Below are positions 1 to 5,837 of a stretch of DNA of 11,066 nt, piece by piece. Source of the stretch: JAAYBT01 sp964404395 (GTDB taxonomy: Bacteria > Bacillota > Clostridia > Acetivibrionales > DTU013); the NCBI GenBank assembly GCA_964404395.1, contig CAYOKA010000071.1:1-11066 (forward strand). The letters are read 5' to 3'. Positions within the stretch are counted from its first letter, which is position 1. Each line of letters starts with the position of its first letter. Under the pieces are notes generated by a model, which worked only from the letters and a program-made list of their open reading frames with translations, was not told where the DNA came from and made no database searches. The translations under genes were made by a program, and so were the position numbers.

Positions 1-1
1 T

Positions 2-964
2 CTAGGGCTGCAAATGCTTCATCAGCATTGCAAGATGCTTTTCAGCAAAACCGGGAATATTTTCATGTCCATAATAGCGAAACACGGCAATTTCCTTGGG
101 ACAGGCCATATGATTATATGCGGCAAACACAGTAGATGGAGGCGTAATCTCATCCACCAGTCCACAGGCTACAAGAACCGGGCATTTGATATTCTCCGCA
201 TGATTCATTATGTCAAAATACGAAAGAGTTTCCTTCGATTTTTCCTCAATGGCAGGATCAGAATTTCTGCGGAAAAACTCATTAATCTCACCATAGGGCA
301 TCTGCGGGGCTATATCGATTGCCCTTTCGAAATGGCAAAGGTAAGGATATAGTGCAACTGCAACCTTTGGAATCTCAGAAAGCGCTGCGGTAGCAAGTGT
401 CAATGCACCTCCCTGGCTTCCCCCCATGACACCGATCCTGCTTTCATCCACCGCATCCATCTCCGCCAATACCTCTGCTGCACGAACGCAATCCATGTAA
501 ACTGCACGGTAATAATACTCTTCCTTTGATAAAATACCCTTGGTCATCCAGCCCGCATGGTTCCCATGTGATGGGATAACATTATCCACGCTGCCTCCAT
601 GTTGCCCGCGAACCAGCATCTGCAGCACTGCATATCCGTGTAGTGCCATATTGACCGTATCATGAATGCATCCCTCAGCTGCCCAGTTATAACCGTGGTA
701 GGCTACAATTCCGGGGTGCCTGCCCGGCTTTTCAGGTATAGCGAACCATCCCTCGATATTCGCATCCATAAACCCCCTATAGTTAATCCTATATACCTTA
801 ACACCCTTTACCGGATAATTATAGGACTCAAGTCTGTAGCTCAGCTCTACCTTCGCCAGCTCATTCTTAGCCTCAGTCCAGAATTCCGCAAAATCCGGCC
901 GTCTCGTGAGCGCAGGCTTGTAGGCTTTCAGCTCACCAAGGCTCATATCATATTGTTGTACCAT
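2..964 (-). CDS. CE7-family acetyl esterase (acetylxylan esterase / cephalosporin-C deacetylase)
   Basis: An alpha/beta-hydrolase of carbohydrate esterase family 7, which removes acetyl groups from xylan or xylo-oligosaccharides and often also from cephalosporin C. The protein is 320 residues, the usual CE7 length, and ends at a TAG at the window's left edge. All family signatures are present, numbered from the ATG: RGQ at 119-121, the nucleophile motif GGSQGG with Ser183, catalytic Asp271 in LVDEITPPS, and the terminal His300-Glu motif in YYGHENIPG. The HGYNW segment near residue 90 carries the Tyr of the oxyanion region. No signal peptide is seen, so it is probably cytoplasmic and acts on imported acetylated oligosaccharides. 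The frame opens two codons earlier at a GTG, but that GTG directly abuts the ribosome binding site, whereas the ATG at 964 is six bases from it, so the ATG is preferred. It is divergent from the helicase-loader operon. The exact substrate cannot be read from sequence. Confidence 0.95.
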   Translation of the reverse strand: MVQQYDMSLGELKAYKPALTRRPDFAEFWTEAKNELAKVELSYRLESYNYPVKGVKVYRINYRGFMDANIEGWFAIPEKPGRHPGIVAYHGYNWAAEGCIHDTVNMALHGYAVLQMLVRGQHGGSVDNVIPSHGNHAGWMTKGILSKEEYYYRAVYMDCVRAAEVLAEMDAVDESRIGVMGGSQGGALTLATAALSEIPKVAVALYPYLCHFERAIDIAPQMPYGEINEFFRRNSDPAIEEKSKETLSYFDIMNHAENIKCPVLVACGLVDEITPPSTVFAAYNHMACPKEIAVFRYYGHENIPGFAEKHLAMLMKHLQP

Positions 965-970
965 TTGCAC

Positions 971-976
971 ACCTCC
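971..976 (-). promoter_or_regulatory. Ribosome binding site of the CE7 esterase
   Basis: On the minus strand GGAGGT is followed by GTGCAA and then ATG. The six-base spacing to the ATG at 964 is near ideal, while the GTG at 970 has zero spacing. This decides the start in favour of the ATG. Confidence 0.75.
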
Positions 977-1009
977 AAAAACTTAGTACTTTTCTGTCAT
1001 TTATACATC

Positions 1010-1018
1010 ATTTTATCA
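1010..1018 (-). promoter_or_regulatory. Possible extended -10 element for the CE7 esterase
   Basis: The minus strand reads TGATAAAAT, which fits TGnTANAAT with one departure from TATAAT, about 45 bases upstream of the esterase start. No convincing -35 hexamer lies at 17 bases. The surrounding spacer is very AT-rich, so chance -10 matches are expected and this is only a candidate. Confidence 0.25.
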
Positions 1019-1094
1019 CAAACCTATTAAGTTTATATAAATATATTATTTTATATTAGTGCAGTATCCTATTATGTTTTTAATGCAATTCATG

Positions 1095-1100
1095 TATAAT
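1095..1100 (+). promoter_or_regulatory. Candidate sigma-A -10 box for the helicase-loader operon
   Basis: A perfect TATAAT lies 51 bases before the DnaD-family start, directly preceded by TG. The corresponding -35 position (about 1072-1077, TTATGT) is a poor match to TTGACA. It is a reasonable main promoter for the two-gene operon because no other gene lies upstream on this strand. Confidence 0.4.
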
Positions 1101-1151
1101 AGAAAACAAGACACTAAAGCAAAACTAAAAATGGTTATGTGAGGTTAGTAA

Positions 1152-2129
1152 ATGGTTTTCGATACGAATTTTTCACTCTTATACTCCGACAGTCTCTTGC
1201 CGGATGTCTTTATTACTGAATATATGCCTTCGCTGGAAAGCGATTTTATAAAGGTATACATATACTGCCTTTTCATCAGTAAACACAGAAAAAACATGTC
1301 TTCAACCGCTATTGCCAAAAAGCTGGAGCTTCAGCCGGCGCGGGTCAAAGAAGCCATGGTTCGTCTGGAAGAGTTGGGACTGATCTCCAGAGGAACTAAT
1401 GAAAATGTCATCACCCTGATCGATTTAAAAGAAAAAGAGATTAAGAAGCTTTATCGTACGAAAACCACTTCTGCACCCGATGATGCGGCGTTCAGTAACG
1501 AAAGGAGTAAAAAACGCAGTAGGTTTATTTCAAGTATCAACAATGCCTTTTTCCAGGGGCTTATGTCTCCCTCCTGGTATACAGACATTGATGCCTGGTT
1601 CGATAAATATGAGTTTGAGGAGGATGTCATGTATGCCCTCTTTAAGCATTGTTCTGATTACAGGGGCTTATCGCGCCAATATATTACAAAGGTAGCCGAT
1701 AGTTGGCATAGCAAAAAGATACACAACAGCTTTGATTTGGACAGGTACTCAATAGAATCCCAGAAAATTAAGGATATCCGTGGCAAAATCATGAAAAAGC
1801 TAAGAAGACAGGGCTACCTAACGGAGTACGAGGATGCCTATGTGGAGAAATGGGTAGTTGAATTTGGATATGAATTTGAGATCATCGAGCTTGCCCTAAG
1901 GCGCACCACTTCCGCTCGCAGTCCAAGCTTTGAGTATATTAATAAAATAATTACAAATTGGCATGACAAGGGCTATAAGACAAAAGAGGAAATCCTCTCA
2001 GCTGATGAAAGCAGGAGGTCAACTACTACAGCCAAGGCAAAACCGCGAACAAGCACCGCCCCGCAAAAGGGCAATTTCAAGCAACGCAAGTATACGGATG
2101 AAGATTTTGAAAAGCTTTATAAGGTATAA
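1152..2129 (+). CDS. DnaD/DnaB-family primosome protein with duplicated C-terminal domain
   Basis: A DnaD-domain replication-initiation protein of 325 residues, expected to act in the cytoplasm with the downstream loader to bring the replicative helicase to DNA. Residues about 28-95 form a winged-helix-like N-terminal domain, including STAIAKKLELQPARVKEAMV. Two DnaD-type C-terminal domains follow. The first, about 125-187, ends in YITKVADSW (177-185); the second, about 210-271, ends in YINKIITNW (262-270). Both match the YxxxIxxxW signature of this domain. One N-terminal plus two C-terminal domains is the layout described for B. subtilis DnaB (the loader protein, not the helicase), whereas DnaD has one copy. 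After a Ser/Thr/Ala/Lys-rich linker (about 286-305) comes a basic tail, NFKQRKYTDEDFEKLYKV. The ATG has GAGG seven bases upstream. Its neighbour is a DnaI-like ATPase 33 bp downstream, as in the Bacillus dnaB-dnaI pair. Most pipelines would simply say DnaD domain protein. Confidence 0.88.
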   Translation: MVFDTNFSLLYSDSLLPDVFITEYMPSLESDFIKVYIYCLFISKHRKNMSSTAIAKKLELQPARVKEAMVRLEELGLISRGTNENVITLIDLKEKEIKKLYRTKTTSAPDDAAFSNERSKKRSRFISSINNAFFQGLMSPSWYTDIDAWFDKYEFEEDVMYALFKHCSDYRGLSRQYITKVADSWHSKKIHNSFDLDRYSIESQKIKDIRGKIMKKLRRQGYLTEYEDAYVEKWVVEFGYEFEIIELALRRTTSARSPSFEYINKIITNWHDKGYKTKEEILSADESRRSTTTAKAKPRTSTAPQKGNFKQRKYTDEDFEKLYKV

Positions 2130-2162
2130 GGAGCATGCCGGAAGGGAACAGGTTTTACATAG

Positions 2163-3194
2163 ATGAATTCAAATGTGTACAAAATAATAAGAAACGAATA
2201 CGATAGAAGGCGTAGGGTAGCCCTGCATGATCGGGAGGAAAGAAAAAAGAATCTGTACTACCATATTCCGCGCCTTGAAGAAATTGAAGAAGAAATTAGT
2301 CAGGCAGGTTTCAAATACAACAAGGCAATCCTTACAGACCAGCTGCCCTTGGAAAGTGCAATAAATTCATTGGCTGATACAATTGATTGCCTGAATGTTG
2401 AAAGGACAAGCCTTCTTGAGAAAAACGGCTACTCCGCCAATTACCTGACTGCCAGCTTTCAATGCAATAAATGCTCGGATACCGGGATAATCAAATCTGC
2501 GAGAGGAGATGCTGATATCGTCTGTAGCTGTTACAGGCAGCAGCTTATTGATCACCTTTATGATCAATCCAATCTATCCACCGTCAATGCCAAAGGCTTT
2601 GAAAGCTTCATCACAGACTATTATCCGGATCTTGTCAACGAGAAACAATATGGCATTAAAAATTCGCCCCGAAAACAAATACTCGGGATATTGAAAAACT
2701 GCAGGAGCTTTGTCGAAAATTTCGAGAATAACAAAACTAATAATCTTCTATTTAGTGGCCCTACCGGCGTGGGAAAAACTTTTTTAGCAGGCTGCATTTC
2801 CATGGAATTAATGCAGCGTGGCCACACAGTGCTTTATCAGACTGCTCCCGCACTCTTCAACACCATCTATGAATATCGTTACAATTCAGCTAACAATGAT
2901 GGCTGGGAAAGCGCGGTTTATTCTAATATTTTGGAGTCCGATCTTCTGATCATTGACGATTTGGGTACAGAGTCTCCTACCGGCATGCGCTACTCAGAAC
3001 TGCTGAACATCATCGATACAAGGCTCGCAAATGATACCCGCAGGCCTTGCAAGACCATCATCTCAACTAATATTGATCTGAAGGAGCTTTTTGAATACTA
3101 TGACGAGAGAATAGTATCCAGACTGACAGGGGGCTTCGACATTTTCAGGTTTGCAGGTGACGACATCCGGCGGCTTAAGAAGGCTAAAGCATAA
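2163..3194 (+). CDS. dnaI: DnaI/DnaC-type AAA+ helicase loader
   Basis: An AAA+ ATPase of 343 residues that should load the replicative DnaB-type (DnaC in Bacillus) hexameric helicase onto DNA. The N-terminal part (about 1-130) is helical and charged and carries a zinc-site-like set of cysteines: CNKC at 101-104 and CSC at 121-123. The ATPase core has Walker A GPTGVGKT at 199-206, Walker B LLIIDD at 261-266, a sensor-1 STN at 301-303, and an arginine-containing RIVSRL motif at 316-321 where the family has its arginine finger. Length and domain order agree with Firmicutes DnaI. The start is an ATG immediately preceded by an in-frame TAG, so no longer form is possible. Its Shine-Dalgarno is weak, and a better AAGGAG lies 29 bases upstream at the end of the preceding gene, which suggests translation coupled to that gene. 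Older annotations call such proteins DnaC or IstB-like, but there is no transposase beside it. Confidence 0.93.
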   Translation: MNSNVYKIIRNEYDRRRRVALHDREERKKNLYYHIPRLEEIEEEISQAGFKYNKAILTDQLPLESAINSLADTIDCLNVERTSLLEKNGYSANYLTASFQCNKCSDTGIIKSARGDADIVCSCYRQQLIDHLYDQSNLSTVNAKGFESFITDYYPDLVNEKQYGIKNSPRKQILGILKNCRSFVENFENNKTNNLLFSGPTGVGKTFLAGCISMELMQRGHTVLYQTAPALFNTIYEYRYNSANNDGWESAVYSNILESDLLIIDDLGTESPTGMRYSELLNIIDTRLANDTRRPCKTIISTNIDLKELFEYYDERIVSRLTGGFDIFRFAGDDIRRLKKAKA

Positions 3195-3236
3195 TCCGGT
3201 CGAACCATCCCACTCTAAGCTCAAAATCCCTCTCCC

Positions 3237-4628
3237 CTATATTGTCAGCACACCATTGGGTGTATTCACAATCATCAGAATATCCTCCTCGTTACCTGTA
3301 GCTGCATTGATGTACACAATGAAGTCACGATCATTTAGCTTTCCTTTAAATTCATAGCAAAACAGCTCTTTCTTGTAGTCGGTGGGGATAATCGCCAGTC
3401 CGGAACTGCTCACCTTGAGGTTACCGTTGATTTTTTTTTGTGCCTCTTCCATAGAAATTTTAGGCTCGGGAATCTCCCGCTGCGTGTGATTAGAAAGATA
3501 AGTCTTTGACTCAATACCCACAATCTCCCCATCGTCAAGAGCAATCTTAAGCTTAATCAGGTCAGGATAAATGGTAACATCGCCTTGCTTATATGCATAG
3601 TTAATGGTTGCGATATTGTCCTGCCTTAAATAGTAGGTATCCTCCATGCTTTCATAGCCTCTTTCTTCAAGAAAATCCAGCCCGGCCTTCTTCGCCTGAT
3701 CCATATCAAGCTTGCTTTCGCCGACCTCCCTGTTATACAGCAACCATACAATATGTCCACCCTTCTGCGATATTCCTGCATTAACATTCGGACCATCAGG
3801 AGAATCCACCAGCGTCATCTGAAAGCTGAAGGTTTTAATCGGGCCGTTGTCGCTTTTACCTGCTTCAGTTACCTCCTGTACACGATCCGCCCCAAAGAAG
3901 TTCTTTAGCTTTTCCGCAGCCTCTTCCGCTGTGATATTGTCTCCCGAAAGGCCCCTCGCCTCAGCTGTGCTCATATGATCGGAGAAAGGGCCGTCGTATA
4001 TGAGAGTGGGATAATCCTCAAAGGTTTCCCCAACGCTTTCAATCTTCTGCATCGCTTCACCGGGTTTTGTTTTGCCGAAGAGTCTCGTTCCTTTATCAGC
4101 CACTTCTCCCCATTTCAGTCTTCCGGTCCCCAAATCATTCTGTAGCTCTTTGAGGCTTTTATTCAATGATAAAGAGTACTTGTAGAGCCTTTCAATAGTA
4201 TCATACTGCTCCTCGTCCAACTGCTCCCCCCTAATATTTTGATTATCCAGGGTAAGACACATATCCCCCATCTGGGTAAGAAATTTAGATGTGCTTGCCA
4301 ATACAGGCTGAGACACCGGAAGCTGTCCCAGATTCGTCTGAGCAAGCGTAGCCTGCCTCCATGCTTCCTGTAACGTTATAGCAGTCCTTTCCGTTGTCGT
4401 GCTGACCATAGACTTTGCCAGAAGCGTTTCCACATTGTTCACATATCCCGCCATCTCATGAAATGACCTGTTGTATTGGTTGTCCAGCTCCTGTCTCAAA
4501 TCGGCTGCATACCGAAACTGATAAACCCCCCAGATTGTTATAGCTCCTAAAAGTGTAAAGCCAAGGATGTACACAATTCTACCGGAGAATTTTTTTTTGA
4601 TTTCCGCCATTTTATCTCGTATGCTCAA
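3237..4628 (-). CDS. ypeB: Spore germination protein YpeB
   Basis: YpeB of 463 residues, close to the Bacillus length of about 450. In Bacillus it is made in the forespore, is needed for stable assembly of the cortex-lytic enzyme SleB, and SleB in turn stabilises it. A single N-terminal membrane segment lies at about 17-36. A helical region follows with the family-typical FHEMAGYVNNVETLLAKSM (57-74). Three PepSY-like units start near 232 (ITAEEAAEKLKNFFG), 308 (MDQAKKAGLDFLEERGY) and 391 (SMEEAQKKINGNL). The YDGPFSDHMS stretch at 211-220 is also characteristic. The start is TTG, chosen because GGAGG sits eight bases before it; the next ATG, codon 7, is too far from that site. No sleB lies beside it; the gene upstream is an NlpC/P60-like lipoprotein. 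The coding strand contains two runs of nine A, at codons 11-13 and about 395-398, which could promote slippage. The 42-bp gap to the convergent dnaI shows no clear terminator. Confidence 0.95.
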   Translation of the reverse strand: MSIRDKMAEIKKKFSGRIVYILGFTLLGAITIWGVYQFRYAADLRQELDNQYNRSFHEMAGYVNNVETLLAKSMVSTTTERTAITLQEAWRQATLAQTNLGQLPVSQPVLASTSKFLTQMGDMCLTLDNQNIRGEQLDEEQYDTIERLYKYSLSLNKSLKELQNDLGTGRLKWGEVADKGTRLFGKTKPGEAMQKIESVGETFEDYPTLIYDGPFSDHMSTAEARGLSGDNITAEEAAEKLKNFFGADRVQEVTEAGKSDNGPIKTFSFQMTLVDSPDGPNVNAGISQKGGHIVWLLYNREVGESKLDMDQAKKAGLDFLEERGYESMEDTYYLRQDNIATINYAYKQGDVTIYPDLIKLKIALDDGEIVGIESKTYLSNHTQREIPEPKISMEEAQKKINGNLKVSSSGLAIIPTDYKKELFCYEFKGKLNDRDFIVYINAATGNEEDILMIVNTPNGVLTI

Positions 4629-4636
4629 AATTAAAG

Positions 4637-4641
4637 CCTCC
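4637..4641 (-). promoter_or_regulatory. Strong ribosome binding site of ypeB supporting a TTG start
   Basis: The minus strand reads GGGAGGC and then, eight bases after GGAGG, TTG. The first in-frame ATG is 26 bases from the site, so the TTG is the better start. Confidence 0.8.
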
Positions 4642-4694
4642 CATCAATTCAAATAAACCCCGGTACCAGCACTTATCAGGGTATTTATGAATGA

Positions 4695-4723
4695 TATTTT
4701 GTGCATACATGGCAAATTTATTC
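4695..4723 (-). promoter_or_regulatory. Candidate sigma-G (forespore) promoter of ypeB
   Basis: On the minus strand GAATA (4723-4719) is followed by a 17-base spacer and then CAAAATA (4701-4695). The -35 element fits the B. subtilis sigma-G consensus GHATR exactly. The -10 element fits CATWHTA except at the third base. Transcription would begin near 4688, giving a leader of about 60 bases before the TTG. Sigma-G control is known for ypeB in Bacillus, which makes this match more credible, but it was found by eye in one 150-bp spacer. Confidence 0.4.
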
Positions 4724-4778
4724 AAAAATCTTGAGGGAAACTGATTGATGACAGCCGAATATGCCTCGCAAATGGCTG

Positions 4779-5837
4779 CTAATTGAATATCCTCCTGGCA
4801 GATACAACGATCCCATCCTGGTTTTCACTGTCTATGTCGCCTATTGCTACATATCCAATTTTCCTTCCTGCATATATGTAGCTTCCTCCGCCTATACATA
4901 TACCCACACTCACAATCTCTTCGGACTTATCACCGGTCCCTGCTAAAAACACCAGATCACCAATCACTGCGTCTTCGGGTCTTATTTCAGTCCCTGCTTT
5001 CATCTGCCCTTTTATAGTTCTGGCAAGATTAACCCCATTTATACGTGCACAAACATAAACAAGTCCGGGGGCATCTATACCTGCAGCGCTCATACCTCTT
5101 AAAAGATAACTGCTGCCCTTAAGCCTCAGTGCTGTGGATGCAAAATCCTCCGCATTAGTGACAGGAATCACTCCATCCACACGGACATGAATAATACCGC
5201 TGCCCCTCAGCCACCCGGTCTTATTGCCGGGTAGGTGTACCTCATAGGAATCATCGATGCTGTTGAACGCATAAAACTCCGAGCCCATCGGCGCAACCAA
5301 GAGCGTGATTCCACCACTTGGATAGGCATAAACAGGTTTTTCCCTGCTTGTGACAATAACTCTGTGAGTGAACATTCTTCCATAAATACTGGAAACATCC
5401 TTATCAAAATTTTTCGACTTCATCCAACCAAAACTACCGTCTACCGTTCTCACCTGTGCCCATCCATTTTCATTGTTATAAATACTAATTGGTTGATTAA
5501 AAAGGGCTTGCGTAATGCGATCAGATTTTACATCGGGGCTGACATACAGATCGGCGGCACTTGACACAATAACGCCCGCATTCTCATCCATATGTATGCC
5601 ATAAATATAATCGACAGACTGCTTTTCAGGCTGCGAATCCTCACCGGAAACTTCATCGCCGACTCCGGCTTCCTCCCCCGGCTCCGGCCCGGCATCAAGA
5701 CCTGTGTCGGTTTCGTCACCCTGCTGCCCGCAGCCTGATACCATAAACGCCAACACAAGCAACAGAATCAGCCACGTTTTTCTATTAAAAACTCTTGATA
5801 AATTATGCCTGTTCAGTAATCTCACACCCCAGCTCAA
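4779..5837 (-). CDS. Lipoprotein with two SH3b domains and a catalytically dead NlpC/P60-like domain
   Basis: An exported lipoprotein of up to 352 residues. The signal peptide has a basic n-region, the hydrophobic core TWLILLLVLAFM, and the lipobox VSGC with Cys36 as the lipidated residue. An acidic Gly/Glu/Asp-rich linker covers about 37-75. Two SH3b-like beta domains follow (about 88-145, ending NGWAQVRTVDGSFGWMK, and about 157-215). Residues about 228-345 align by eye with the NlpC/P60 fold, the layout of YkfC-type peptidoglycan endopeptidases. The catalytic positions are replaced: DCSG becomes DAPG (Ala256), the His of HVGxY becomes Ser310 (SVGIC), and the His of F[VI]HAS becomes Tyr322 (YIYAG). 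It is therefore probably a non-enzymatic wall-binding or regulatory protein. The longest start is a TTG at 5837, overlapping the ATPase gene by 35 bp; a GTG at 5825 is equally possible, and neither has a clear ribosome binding site, suggesting translational coupling. ypeB follows 150 bp downstream. Confidence 0.85.
   Translation of the reverse strand: MSWGVRLLNRHNLSRVFNRKTWLILLLVLAFMVSGCGQQGDETDTGLDAGPEPGEEAGVGDEVSGEDSQPEKQSVDYIYGIHMDENAGVIVSSAADLYVSPDVKSDRITQALFNQPISIYNNENGWAQVRTVDGSFGWMKSKNFDKDVSSIYGRMFTHRVIVTSREKPVYAYPSGGITLLVAPMGSEFYAFNSIDDSYEVHLPGNKTGWLRGSGIIHVRVDGVIPVTNAEDFASTALRLKGSSYLLRGMSAAGIDAPGLVYVCARINGVNLARTIKGQMKAGTEIRPEDAVIGDLVFLAGTGDKSEEIVSVGICIGGGSYIYAGRKIGYVAIGDIDSENQDGIVVSARRIFN

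Noticed and set aside
2135..2206. A 23-codon frame starting ATG at 2135 as a real small gene.
   Set aside because: Its ribosome binding site is only one base from the ATG and the frame overlaps dnaI, so I keep it only as a possible regulatory oddity.
2163..3194. The DnaI-like ATPase as an IstB transposition helper.
   Set aside because: It has the DnaI-style N-terminal cysteine region and follows a DnaD-family gene. No transposase or terminal repeats are nearby.
3195..3236. A terminator between the convergent dnaI and ypeB genes.
   Set aside because: The 42-bp gap shows no GC-rich stem followed by a T-run on either strand.
4751..4778. A hairpin after the lipoprotein gene (CAGCC paired with GGCTG over a 17-base loop) as a terminator.
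   Set aside because: The stem is only five pairs, the loop is long and there is no T-run.
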